Source: Apiotrichum sp. Y4204
Taxonomy: Eukaryota > Basidiomycota > Tremellomycetes > Trichosporonales > Trichosporonaceae
Length of the DNA: 64,000 nt
Assembly: GCA_025531455.1 (NCBI GenBank)
Contig: JAMYHL010000029.1
Coordinates: 310,001 to 374,000, forward strand
Direction of reading: 5' to 3'
Both the position numbers and the translations under genes were made by a program. Of the stretch, positions 1 to 11,679 are shown in pieces. The first letter of the stretch is position 1; every line of letters starts with the position of its first letter. The notes beneath the pieces were generated by a model, which did not search any database, was not told where the DNA came from, and worked only from the letters and a program-made list of their open reading frames with translations.

Positions 1-903
1 CGCGGTCAAGTCAGTCTTGGAAGTGCGATGGTCAACAGTCGGAACGAGTGATTGATTTCCATGATCCTTGTTTGTTGACTTGTTTTTGTCCACGAACAAA
101 CACACACACACACATCTTCTTCTGCGCAGGCGCGCGTCAGGCTTGGGACACCCGGCCGGTGCCCGCCGCCACTCTGGCGGCGTGCCTCGCCGCCCGGACC
201 TCGTCGCGCGCACCATGTGAAACACCTTGCCAACCGCGTCTCTACTCACGAGACGCGCGAGTTACATGCATTTGCAACTCGTGCAACTTGAAGTGACAGT
301 CAAGTGATGCGATTTGGATGCTTTATCAACTGACAGCTAACACGCCAAGCATGCTCATCACTACTGGCAACCCTCAGTGATCCCCTATCCGAATATTGCT
401 GGACCTTGTTGGAGAGTTTACACATCGGATCGCGCCGACCGCTGGACGGGCCACTAGTCCGAGATCGCTTGCTTTGCTGTGCACAGACAGAGAAAAGGCA
501 GTCTGCACGACCGCGCCCCCGTCCTTGCACCCTAGCTTTGGCCGGTCTCCATCCCGGTTGGACAGGAATCCGGGGTCGCTGTGCTCTTTAAGAGGAATTC
601 CCGAGGAGGAAGATAGGGAACTGCGCTCCCTGTGCGACTTGGCTTCGACTTGGCCCCCATACCCTGGCCAACTGTCCACGTACGATTCCGGGGACATGCG
701 TTCAACACTTCTAGACCCGGCGACGAGTGCTGGTGTTGCGAACTGTGCGTTTTAATCTTGCTGGTTGCAGCATGCCATGATGTTCAGCGAAAATGGAAAT
801 GCTCAGAATGTTCATGAGAGATATATGATTACAGGGCTATTATCTATGACACGATACAGGGGTTGGTAATGTCCAAATCGTCGCTACAGCCAGAGGAGTC
901 GGC
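1..903. other. gene-free stretch at left edge
   Basis: I see no convincing coding sequence. Short open frames overlap in several phases without splice support or recognisable protein. A (CA)n microsatellite lies at about 100-114. The right part (about 780-900) is the 3' flank of the minus-strand gene that ends at 904. Confidence 0.6.
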
Positions 904-1809
904 TTACTTGTTCTGGCCGGGACCGCGCTCGCCGTTGGTGAGGAAGATCATCTGGTCGAGGAAGGGGATAGCGTCGCGAACGTTGCCGTAGTACGTGCTG
1001 TCGCCGGGGCGGTTGCCCTTGGGGCTGAAGAACGAGACATTGCCGTCGTACTTGCCCTTGCGGACGACATACGCCTCGTTGGGACGGAGCCGGCCGGCCG
1101 CGTCGTGCTTGGTCATGACAATGACAGGCGAGGACGAGCCCTTCGCGGCGACCTCGGCCCACTTGTCGGCGACAGCGTTGGCATCATCACCATCGTTGTG
1201 GTCAAGAACGGTGGTCTCGTATCCCGTGAGCATCTGGAGGTAGATGTCGGGGAGGTTACCTGTGTCCTCGGGGTGGCCGAGGAAGTTGTCGCGGCCCTCG
1301 CGCTCGACGCCGTAGTTGTGGAACGCCTGCTCGATCGCAGACGGCCACCAGTACTTCTGGCCGCGGTCGTTCTCGGGGAGTTGATCCTTGGTGACGGTGG
1401 TCACAAAGTCCCCACAGGTCTTGGGAGTGAGGATGATGCTGGGGCTGGTACGCGGCGTCCGGGTCTGGTCGCAGGGAACAGCAATGCGCGCGAGTGGCCA
1501 GGTGGGGTCGATCCAGGTCATGGCCATGACCGTCGCGTCGAGGAGGTTGTCGCGCTGCGTAACAATGTTGAAGACGTCCGTAAAGGTTGGCTCGGGCCCG
1601 ACGGCCGAGGAGAAATCCGTGATGTTGGTGCTCCTCGGTTCGGGAATCACACAGGACTTTTGCCCATCCGTGTGGCGCACGAGGGCGGGGTCCGTCTTGT
1701 AGAGAGCGAGAGCACCTGCCAGGACCATGGGTTTGGGGATTTCCAAGGGGGCAGCCACGGCAGTGGAGAGCGCCGTGAAGGCAGCGATGAGGAGGGCGGA
1801 GCGGGCCAT
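904..1809 (-). CDS. secreted calpain-fold protein lacking catalytic residues
   Basis: Single-exon gene for 301 residues. Residues 1-19 are a typical signal peptide (Ala/Leu-rich core ending AVAA), so export is expected. The rest resembles the C2 (calpain) protease core in order: a QRDNLLDATVMA segment where calpains have QGxxGDCWFLA, a VTKDQLPEND segment like VVDDRLP, then KYWWPSAIEQAFHNYG like the ELWVALLEKAYAKLYG helix, then NEAYVV where calpains have GHAYSV, and FFSPKGN where they have RNPWG. In this alignment Cys, His and Asn of the triad are all replaced (N, E and S), so the protein is probably not a protease. The family call rests on by-eye motif order only. A TATA-like box lies about 150 bases upstream of the ATG. 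Confidence 0.6.
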   Translation of the reverse strand: MARSALLIAAFTALSTAVAAPLEIPKPMVLAGALALYKTDPALVRHTDGQKSCVIPEPRSTNITDFSSAVGPEPTFTDVFNIVTQRDNLLDATVMAMTWIDPTWPLARIAVPCDQTRTPRTSPSIILTPKTCGDFVTTVTKDQLPENDRGQKYWWPSAIEQAFHNYGVEREGRDNFLGHPEDTGNLPDIYLQMLTGYETTVLDHNDGDDANAVADKWAEVAAKGSSSPVIVMTKHDAAGRLRPNEAYVVRKGKYDGNVSFFSPKGNRPGDSTYYGNVRDAIPFLDQMIFLTNGERGPGQNK

Positions 1810-1954
1810 TATGGAGGGTGGGCTAGTTGTCTAGACAGAGAGATTAGAAACAGTGATACAGGTGTCGAGAGGGAGCGTGGGTGCTGTTGGACGTGGTGCA
1901 CCGGCTGTCGAGGTGTTGCTGGATGGGGCTGAGACTTCCGCTCGTCTGTGGATG

Positions 1955-1962
1955 TTATATAC
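1955..1962 (-). promoter_or_regulatory. TATA-like box of the calpain-fold gene
   Basis: GTATATAA reads on the minus strand about 150 bases before the ATG at 1809. Position and strand fit a core promoter. Confidence 0.45.
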
Positions 1963-4900
1963 CGTTTTTCCTGACGAGAATCACATGCTGTTTCCCACAG
2001 CACAGCGCAGTACCGATCGAGCGACGAGGCGCGTCATGAGAGCAGAGCATCGCGTCGTTCTCATCGCTATTGTTTGTGCGGTGCTTCGTTGCTCAGGCGG
2101 TGGTGCCTATTCTTCGCCATTGACCGTCGTCTGGTGGTTGGTTGTTGTTGGTGTCCTTCGCCTGTGACGACATTTGTTTGTAGTGCCCTCAAGAGCCCTT
2201 GAAGGCGACCCCACCTCCACTACACTGAACACAAGCTCCCGAGGTGTACCGCTTCGTACTGCCTGGTTTCGTGCCTTGGGGTGCTGCCCTCCGAGAATTC
2301 CAGTGTGCGTCGTGCCTGCAACTGGGGTACCTTTGAGCAACGTTCCTGGTTTCACCGGTTCTCCTGCCGGATCAGATCTCAATGAGCCCCCCCCCTCCCC
2401 CTTTTCTCTCCTCAATCGTTCGTTCAGGCTCCAGTGTGGTCAGCGGCGCGTTTTAGGCCAGGTTTGTAGGATGTGTAGCATGTGTAGCATGTGCCCCTTT
2501 GAACTGTACCGCCCGCGTTTGGGATCAACAGTTTGTCTACCCAGAAAATCTCCGTTTTTAAGGCTGATACACTTGAACAGTCATGCAGGCGGTGCTGGGA
2601 CTCAGCTTGTTTAGATTCGACCCCTCACCACCAGCAATAGGCTCGGGCGAACTGTAGTCTTGTCGGTTTCGCGCGCTTCAGAGTGCACCGCCCTCAGAGC
2701 TACGAGCTTGGCTGGAGAGGCCCGGGAAATGGACCCAATTGCCGAACTCTGAGAACCCGCACTCGACCGCTTGGGCTCGTTGCTGGCGCCAGGATCAGAG
2801 TCAGACTCGGCGCCAAAGATCTTTCGAAGCGGACAAACGCAGATTCCCCTCCAGTCACCCGCTGTCCATAGATAGATTGCAAGAGTGCCAGATTGCCTCA
2901 TCGGGCTCGGGTTCTCCGGATGCAGCTCTACTCAAGTTTACCGCGAGATCTGGGGTATTCGTCCGGCGGCGTTCTGAGCGGAGTGCCAGAAGTCTTCTAC
3001 TGAGTATGTACATTCTGTGCGGACCGATACCGAGAGAGTGAGGAGGAGAGCTCAGGCACACACACCTCACCGCCCTGGGTCACGCGAACAAGCCCTGGCC
3101 GAGATACGAGATCGGTCGGAGAGTAGGAGCTAGGCTAGGAGGGAGATGCAGTGCACGTGTCTGTGACTGGAAACATCTCTTACGGACTCTGCAAGCGATG
3201 CCGGGGCGCTGCTCCCAGCGGACTTCGCTATTGGCCTCATGGGTAGGCGAAAAACCCAACAGCACAGTTTGTCTGGTGCACAAGCTTAACGCCGCGCATG
3301 CCCAGACGTTGCAGAACAGCTGTGGAGGGGCAGGGCAAGCTAGGCAGGAGTTGGCGTCGCAGAAGATGCGACGCGCCGCCGTCGCGTAACGTGCCCCTCG
3401 TTTGCCCCTCGCAGTGCGCCGTCTTCGCGAAACTTTGTACAGCGTGCAGTGCAAGTGCGGCATCCGACGTGGCAGACTGATCGACGGGTTTGGCTAGTTG
3501 CCACGATCATGCCATCATGACCCGATCACTATCGGTGCCACGGCACACGAACGATGATCGCTCCAGCGCTGCCACAGTCCTCGGTCGACGGCAATCTTGC
3601 TCGCAGCAGGCACTGGCTTACAATGCATCCGCACCGGCTCACATATTCTTCAAGATCAGCAGATCCGGTCCGGCATCGGGCCCAACAGCCCTACTGCCGA
3701 GTCACATCCGGCGCACATCCGGCGCCGGGATCTGGCCCACCGTGCCTGCTGCTCAATGTGCCATCCGCCTTCCACAGCTGGAAGACCGGTCGCTCTCGGT
3801 GCCACCGAAGGTGCAATGGGGACCGTTCGGTGACATGTACAGTATGTACCTGTGGGAGCAGTTGTGAGCATCTGTTCTGTGCGATGGCCTACTAGATCTG
3901 GCCCGCTCCGTCCCAAGTACACACTCGTATCGCTGCGGATGCGATCGTTCCTGGAACCACACAACTGACTCCTGCATGCCCATCCTCATTCATCGCCTTT
4001 GGCGCGATCACTGTTGTACTGTACCTGTCCCCATCGCCGTCAACCGGACGTGCCGGGCATACCTTTGCTCGGCCCACCCTCGGTCCCGGTTCCAGATGGT
4101 GCCGAGTTCCAAGGTTCTCCGTTGATGACGATCGACGATTCGCGGCACTAAACGTTATCCGGTACTAGAATCTAACGGGAGATCTATCGTCACGGAGACT
4201 ACGACTTGGCGTAGAGTTCTGTCGGGTCCACAGCAAGTGTCCGCTCATGGTTTTAGGTACAGCCCAGGGATGTCGGGGGCCTAAAATACTCACTGAATCA
4301 CTGGGGATGGCAGTGCCCTCGGCGTTGCGTCACGGGTTGGATCTGCTCGCACCTCGGCATACCCGGAACGATGGTCAATCTTTCGAGTCCATTCTTCGCC
4401 ACTAGACACCTCAGCAACAGGCTCAGGCCCAACAAACATACATACACGGCAGACGTCTTCATTTCCGGAGACGGAAACAGCGAACAGTTAGCTCCAGGAC
4501 TCCCTGACCCTCGTCGCCTGGTTGGTACTGTTGGTCTTGTGCGTCTAGCTCGAGCTGATGACTGAATGGTCTTTCTGAACCTTTCAGACCATGATTCAGA
4601 AAACACAAGTCCCTAGAACCAAACAAACTAACCAACCCACCGGCGTCATAGTGGAACACTAGACCAAGCTGATCCCTTACTGGCGGCAAGACATGACGTA
4701 GAGGAAAGAACTGCCAGAGAGGTACGAGACGACGTGGGCTCCCCACTCTTCCTCAACATCATATTCTTCCTCTTCCAAACAAGAAACCATCTCAATTGCG
4801 AGAACCGTACGGCACAGTTGACGTTGAGGGACTGACACTCTGCACTCTGGTTCCTCTAGGCACCTCGCCCACCTTTTGCCACCCTCACGGCCACCCCGTC

Positions 4901-5730
4901 CACCGACCGCGACGGTGTCGCAGTCTCGATTCCAGCTGAGTTGCTGGACAGTCGAATAACTTTGGACGCCACCTAAGGGCTGCTTCTTATGGTCCTCCAT
5001 TCACACAGACATATCAGTAGCATTGCTGACCAGATGATATCAAGCTCGGGATTCAAAGCGCTCGAGAACGACAGCTTGTGGCCTCAGTCCACTTTTCGTC
5101 AGGCCCTTTGTCAACTGACCTTTAGACCTCGAGGCTCGAGGACGATGCTGGCTCGACCTTTGAGAGCAAGGCGCGCGAGATGACGCCCGAGCTGGCATGA
5201 CGATCCGACTGCTGTAATGTCAACGTTGCCATCAGGCGGATTCCATCTCACTGACAAGAGTTGTGATAGAGGTCGTACACGGTAGACTGACCTGACAAAC
5301 AATGCCGCGGCCTGCGTCACCCGCCGCCAGTGGCTAGAATTCACCAGCCCGAAGCCCGAGGTGTGGGTCACGGACATCGTTGACGGGTTTCGCACTTCAA
5401 CCGCCTGATAAACATTTTTTGCTGAGACTCCAATCTGAACCTGATGTGGCACGTCCGCCGACCCCACCATGCACCCTACCAAACAACTGACCAACGAGGC
5501 ACGTATGCAGCTGAACGACTCTGACGCCGTCCGAGGCGGCTGATATCGACATGACTCTCTCGCTCTCTGACATGGTATGACACGCCGCCGACGTCGTCCG
5601 CGCCGTGCGTCAGATGCGACGAGCGACGAGTGGCTGCCGCGGACAAGACGAGGGTGACCAAGCCATCTTCATCGACAGCCAGAGTGTCGAGGGATGACCT
5701 TCTGCCCGTCATCATCGAATGTATGGAGGA
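1963..5730. other. 3.8 kb gene-free stretch
   Basis: No open frame here gives a recognisable protein or a consistent exon chain on either strand. A 9-base unit (ATGTGTAGC) is tandemly repeated around 2469-2490. The stretch separates divergently transcribed genes (minus-strand calpain-fold gene and plus-strand opsin), so it should hold both upstream regions. A non-coding RNA or a fast-evolving gene with very short exons cannot be excluded. Confidence 0.5.
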
Positions 5731-5736
5731 TATAAA
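5731..5736 (+). promoter_or_regulatory. TATA box of the opsin gene
   Basis: TATAAA lies 138 bases upstream of the proposed opsin ATG at 5874, on the same strand. Confidence 0.45.
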
Positions 5737-5873
5737 GCATTCTGCGTTGCTCGCGGAATGTTCGCCACCAAGATCGCTTTCCCTCTGCGTTTACATTCTG
5801 GGAAGAAGTTGCTTTTTGTTTGGCGACGCCCGAACTCCTCAAGTCCCGTCTACAACTCCTCAACACGGGCATT

Positions 5874-7985
5874 ATGTCGCCGGTGCTCGTCGACCTCGTG
5901 CCACGCCGCAACTCGGCGCTGAAGAACAATCCCCCACTCGGCGCCCAGGCCCACATCACGACCAAGGCGTCCGACTGGCTGTGGTGCGTGTTTGCCATCT
6001 TCCTCTTCGTCGATATCTGTCTGTTCATTTGGTGTGTCTTCCGGCGTCCCGGAACGAGACTGTTGAACCAGCTTGCCATTGTGAGTCTCTGGAATTTTCT
6101 ATTGTTAATTTCTATGTTTTGTTCTTACACCTCCAGATCGTCCTCACCATTTCGACATGGGCGTACTTTGCCGAAGCGTCCGACCTTGGTTGGACGGTGG
6201 TGCCCACGGTATTCAACCACTACACTGTACGCGGAACATTGCGTCAGACGTGGTGGGTTCGGGTGAGTAGCGACTGAGCCGTCGAGCGGCGCCTGAAAAA
6301 CTGCCTAGCATGACTGACAATCCAGTATGTGGACTGGATCCTGACCCTCCCGCTCATCCTGGTCATGGTCTCGTTTGCGGCGGGCTCGCACTGGCGTGAG
6401 ATCATGTCGCTTGCCTTTGCTGGAGCCATCGTGTGGACGGGCTGGCTTCTCGCGGCCGTCATCGGGTCGCAGTACAAGTGGGCATACTACGTCTTTGCGA
6501 TCGTCATGGGCATCTTCTACATCTATTACGCGCTGCTCTGGACTGTACGGTATGATGCCGAGAAGATGGGCGGGCAGTACCAGTTCACCCAGCTGTCGTC
6601 CTCGGCCTTCATCTGCTTCATGCTCGTCATGTACTCCGTGTGCTGGGCATGCTGCGAGGGTGCCAACACAGTGTCCAACTCGTCCGAGATGGTATGGTAC
6701 GGCATCCTGGACCTGTTCAGCAAGCCGTTCTTTCTTATATACTTCCTGTGGATGACGCGCGACGTCGACTACACCCTCCTGCGCGAGACACGCTACACCC
6801 ACGAGCACGCGCAGTACCAGGCCGAGGCGGACGCCGCCAACCACACCGCCCAAGCCGGCGCCATCACCCAGACCGGTGCAGGCCCGCGGTCGCGCTTCGC
6901 ACCGGTAGTAGGTCCTCGCTCCCGACTTCCCTTTGGGAACCGGAACAAGGAGGGGCGCTCCGCCGCGGCCCGCACCATCGACGAGGACGTCGGCCACGCC
7001 ACCGCCCCCGCCGCTGTGGCTACAGCCGCTGCCGTTGCCGCCGGAGACGCCGCCTCGCCCACCGATCCCGAAAAGGCGGCTGCGGGGAAGCGATATCGCA
7101 AGCTATTCTCCCGCCGCGGAGCCCACGACGACAAAAGCGTCCCACCAGTTGCACCCGGCACTGGCGTTGGGACTGGCGTCGACGGAGAACATGGCACCAA
7201 CCAGCCAGTCCGCACCTCCAACGTCACAATGGTCGAGAGCGACCAGACGCACGAACCGCACGAACACCAGCACACCCACCCCTTCATGGCAAATGCGCCC
7301 GCTCCCATCATCGTCCCCACCGATGGGACCGGCACCCTTCCCACCATCCCGACAGGACCCATCGTTCCTCCCCCACCAGCGCCAGCGGCCACTGGACTTG
7401 CGGGCGCAGCCGCCCCCGTTGTCCCGCTCGGAGCTACCCTACCCGAGGGCGCCGCGCCCGCCGGTTCCGCAGACGCCGCTGGTACCACAGGTACCAAGGG
7501 TCCCCTCGGTTCCGCCGGTGCCGCAACCTTCCCGGCCACAGGTGTCACGGGTACCGGTGCCCCCGGAGGAACCCCCCTCTCACCGCCCTCGCGCCCAATC
7601 GCTCGGCCTGACCACTCCTACCCCACCGCGCATTGACCTCGAGTTTGAGTGGGAGCGCGGCCGGGACCGGCACGAGTGGGACGTGGTAGAGTTTCGTGAT
7701 GGCGGCTTTGGACTTGTGGATGACGAGGAGCGGAGTCGCGAGCGCGAAATTGCCCTCTCGCTCGCACGCGCATTTGGGGAGAGAGGTAAGCGCCGAGGTG
7801 CAGAGTATTGTAGTGATGAAGGAGAGCAGGCGGAGCAGGTGGAGGACCAGGATGACCAACCGAGCGAAGAGGAGGAAATGCTCGCGACGCCGTCGTCGAC
7901 ACGTTCGACGCGCTCGCCGTCGTTCTCCCACTCGCTCACTCTGCTCCGTACCCCCGAGAGCAGGTCGTCCGCATCGTCAGTGTAA
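5874..7985 (+). CDS. microbial-type (type I) opsin with long disordered tail
   Basis: Exons 5874-6080, 6137-6262 and 6326 onward join in frame into a seven-helix rhodopsin of the fungal opsin/HSP30 superfamily. Helix C reads R|YVDWILTLPLILVM, keeping equivalents of bacteriorhodopsin Arg82, Asp85, Trp86, Thr89 and Pro91 but with Met at the Asp96 (proton donor) position. Helix F keeps Tyr and Trp of the retinal pocket (YSVCWACCEG). Helix G reads ILDLFSKPFF, keeping Asp212 and the retinal-binding Lys216, so it should bind retinal, unlike opsin-related proteins that lack this Lys. About 265 residues of Ala/Pro/Gly/Thr-rich tail follow, with a His-rich patch (HEPHEHQHTH). The exon 3 frame stops at 7636 (547 aa). 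A coding-looking acidic segment continues in another frame to 7985, reached by an unresolved intron or a one-base frame shift near 7560-7640. ATG 5874 is chosen because the frame upstream has only non-ATG starts. Light-driven pump or sensor is undecided. Confidence 0.82.
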
Positions 7986-8665
7986 TCCGCCACGTTGACT
8001 CCCGCTGCTTCTGAACATCATAGATCTCTACTCGTTTAATACTTTGTTAATCAGCAAATATATCAGCAAGAACAATATTTTCCAGAAAAGTGGTTGATTA
8101 TAATAATGAATGCCTTTCGACATCCCATGTCACTGTTGATCGTTGAACCCAATATGGGGTTGTTCTCTCATCAGAAATAGTGTTGACAATGTGAGCTACG
8201 ACTCTCAGGTCCACCCTCCTTTCCCCAAGATGCACACGCCCTAGATTTCACTGCCTCCCTAAACTGTCAACGTCCTGTAACCCTGCGGCTAGACTAGGAC
8301 AGTGTGGTGTGGGCCTTGTATCAGCATGCGTCAGTTGTCCCGTGTCTCACTTCCACCACCCCCAGAAGGTCAACTGTCGCCAGGCCAGGACGCGCACCGG
8401 CCGATGGAGAGCGTGAGTACTCCGGCATTCGGCGCGTCCGGCGTTACATTTCACTTCTTGCATTCGGTGGTCTCTATTGATACTGCTTGATAATGTGGGG
8501 TATTGCTGGGGCTCCTGAAATCGTCATCATCATGTACACAAGTTGGATACACAAGACGGATATGCAACGGAGGCTGGAAACGTATTGTGGGCGATGAGAA
8601 GTCGATGGGTGGCAATGACCGCTGTTGAGCTCGCAACAGATGAATGGCCGGAGATGATGAGAGCC
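7986..8665. other. intergenic 3' region between convergent genes
   Basis: Contains an AT-rich patch (about 8030-8115) after the opsin reading frame, a likely poly(A)/termination zone. No gene seen. Confidence 0.6.
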
Positions 8666-9772
8666 TCAAAGAGCCATGAGGCCTCCGATACTTGTCCACC
8701 ACCAACCGCGGTACAGGGCCTGCCATCCCTCCTCGTCGATAATCTTACGAGTCGCGTCGACAACACCCATGTACGGGTCCGAGGTGGGGCGGAGACCGAC
8801 AACGTCCTCCTCTGTTCCGGCAAAGCGCAGGCCCTCCGGAGTTCCAGCGTCAGGGTCCTCGACAGAGATCTCATAGCCAAGGTTGGGCTGGACCGTGAGC
8901 TTGGTCTGAACGACCTGAATGGGGCTCATCCAGAGCGCCGAGCCGACCTGGAACATCAAAAGGATGGCGAAACGCCATGCGGCAACATCCACCATCTGGT
9001 CCTTGGTGGTCTTGCCGCCGAGAACCAGCCACTTTGCAAAGTATCCGACGACGCCGCCGGCGAACACGTGGATGAAGGTGATCGCAAGAAGACCGGGAGT
9101 CTTGTACAGTGTCAAAGGGTGCGAGAGCTCGTGGGGCGAGAGAAGGATCTGAAGCGACTGGCGAATATTGTTGGGAAGGCGATAGGGGGTAATGACAGCA
9201 CGGTTGACGATAACGTGCATGGGGAGCGAAATGAACGTCATAGAGATGGTAAACAGTGCCATGCGGATTCCGCCATGAGACGGAACGATCCAAGTGCCCT
9301 TCGGTCCCTTCGTGGCCATACCGCCAACAAAGATGACGGACGTGATGAAGATGAGCGACATCATGGAGATCATGGCAAACCATCCTGAACCGTCAACAGG
9401 AGATCCACGCCACCATGTCATCACACTCACCCTTGTAAAGACCATAATAGCCCTCGAGACGATATGTGCGCTTCAGCGTCGGCCAGATTCCATTGAGCTT
9501 GGGTCCAACACTGCACAAGGTCAGCATCAGATTGCGCATGGCATAGGTCTATGCAAGCATATTGCAGCCACTGGTGCTAGCGATCCATTGGCTTTGGTCT
9601 TGATTTCAACGTACTGATTCTCGCTTCCTTCGAGGCCAATAGCACGCGGGTTGTAGTTTGCGCGCAGGCGGATAAGTGAACCGATAAACGGCATTGTAAG
9701 GACCACGGACACCAGAATCATGGCCATCATGATGCACGCCGCCACCAGCGTGGTGATGAATAGATTCGCCAT
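8666..9772 (-). CDS. degenerate mitochondrial carrier (SLC25-fold) protein
   Basis: Three exons (9772-9615, 9510-9431, 9384-8666) join in frame to 318 residues. Two joins use clear GTACGT and GTGAGT donors. Three carrier repeats can be traced by their second-half motifs: EGYYGLYKG, a weaker HPLTLYKTPG, and EGWQALYRG. The first-half signatures are degenerate: PFIGSLIRLR, PMHVIVNRAV and PIQVVQTKL all lack the acidic and basic residues of the classical Px[DE]xx[KR] matrix gate. The N-terminus starts directly with a hydrophobic helix. Loss of the gate in every repeat recalls non-transporting outer-membrane carriers (Ugo1, SLC25A46, MTCH), so the protein may act in membrane dynamics or insertion and not in solute exchange. 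That role is an inference. The substrate is unknown. Confidence 0.72.
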
Positions 9773-11679
9773 GGCGGGAACAAGGGCCGTTCTACTTCCG
9801 ATGGGTTAGACAATGGCGCCTGAGATTCCAACAACAAGGGGTGGACGCGTGTGGGGTCGTGCTGTGAGGAACGTGTGGTCGATAGGGTGTGATGCAGAGT
9901 ATGAATGAGAATCAATGCGGGGGGGGGAGGAGGTTGAAGAAGAGATGAGGAAGATGCAAGGGGGGAGTGGCCAGCCACCCCCTGGTTGTGTATGTGCGGC
10001 ACGGCCCAGCGGTGGCCAGCGGTTGGGTGGCCAGCAAGCAGCGGGCCGCGCGTCAGCATGTGTATAGCGCGCAGCGCAGCGCAGCCGCCACACCCAACTG
10101 GCCCGACCAACAACGTCAGTCGTCAGTCAACACGCGAGATGATGACGCGTTCCCCAGAGGCCAGAGGTAATCAATCGATCGCGGACATACCTTCAATCTC
10201 CGTGTGTCTTATGTAAGAGCGAGGATGGGATTTTCAGGGGATGGGTAGGACGGACTGGATCTGCAGGTAGATGGACTCGTTACCCCAGATCCCCCCCTCA
10301 GATGGGATCGACAGCTTAAAAAAAGTCAGGTTGCTCCAGTCGATCCAGGAGGCCAGTGATAGTTTGCTGTCAGCAAACTTCAGGTAATCAAGTAGCAGGT
10401 ATTGTCATGACGATCAATCTAAAGTTCAAACGCATTGGTAGGTGTTCTGCACCCTTGTGGCTATGTAGCATTCTTTTCAGGTTTATGCAGGTAGGGGTTA
10501 GTGCCATGCACATCATACCTGCTACTGTCGTTGTAGAAGCAAACCCACGGAGCCACGGAGCTCAGTTATGCGTCATTGACGCCTACTGTAGGGAACTGCC
10601 TAAACAGTGCTGCAGCTACAGTCTTGATCCGACAATTCAGACCCATCATGGGTCGAGTCGAGTGAGAAAATCACCCAAAGAAGTGCTGATATGCTGATGT
10701 TGCAAGTAGTGGTCCTCCCTTCCATTCCACTTCCCGTCTCTGCCCCGTCCTCTGCCCTGATGCCCTTTCCATACCTCCCCCGTCCCCATACCTCCTTTCT
10801 CCCCTGTCTCTCCGCGGAAAGTCCATGTCTTAGGTCAGTAGCAGTGGTAGATCTGGGTTCGATGGGTTCCCGGCCCGTCGCGTGGGTCTTTTTAGTCAGG
10901 GCCAAAGAGTTCAGGCGCTCAGGGCCCATGACAGGTGAAAAGGCAATTGTAACGGTCCATGCCGGCTATTCAACACCCTTTGCGTGGAATCTGCACGCTA
11001 CTTCTCCAGTTTTCCAGGGCATGCCAGAGCAGCAGGAGCACAAAGAGTTGTGGGACTGTTGCGTCCAGATTACATCTCTAGCAGGTAGCTGATTACAATT
11101 AGTAGCGCAGAATCTACCCAAGGTGAAATTGGACAACAGCAACCAGCAGTAGTGCTGCTGCACAGTCAGAGCTGTAGCCGTAATGGTCTAGATGGTAACT
11201 GCTATGCACTTTTGTGGGTGCTTCCCGCCACTTTTGTATCCTATCTGTGGATCTGGGGAAGTGTAGGGGAAAAGATGCGCTACAGGGGGAATACAGGAGA
11301 CCGGGGGGGATGGGCGATCGAGAAAGATGTCATCATATTCGCAGCATCCATTCCCCCCCGTGATCTTACTTTTCCGATCTCCGTTGCCGCAGGACTTGGC
11401 TGGCTTGGTAGCTCGGTATCTCCTCCGTCTCTCCCATCTCTCTCTCTCACACACGCATACTCTCGATTCCCTCGGGTTCACGGTCCCAATCTTCTGTCCC
11501 AATCACTAATTGATCCATTGACTTCAATTTCATCCATTTCACCTCTACTCCCCCCTTCGACACATCTTCCACACATCTATCGCCTATACCCACACCCACA
11601 CACATACACACCTGTCGTCTGTGACTCGGATCAACCAACCAAACAACAAACTGCAGACGCGCGGGCGCTATCAATCACG
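9773..11679. other. gene-free stretch between divergent genes
   Basis: Lies between the minus-strand carrier gene and the plus-strand transcription factor. It holds a G run (about 9920-9927) near the carrier start and a strongly pyrimidine-rich tract (about 11410-11640) just before the transcription-factor ATG, typical of a fungal 5' leader. No coding sequence recognised. Confidence 0.55.

Noticed and set aside
100..114. (CA)n tract as a possible CRISPR-like or telomeric repeat
   Set aside because: It is a simple dinucleotide microsatellite without spacers or telomere units.
1105..1932. 275-residue plus-strand open frame
   Set aside because: It is antisense to the calpain-fold gene. Its Gly/Val/Arg-rich composition is what a GC3-rich gene gives on the opposite strand.
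6640..7611. 323-residue Arg/His-rich plus-strand frame inside the opsin gene
   Set aside because: Frame-shifted shadow of the opsin. The composition is not protein-like and it has no helix pattern.
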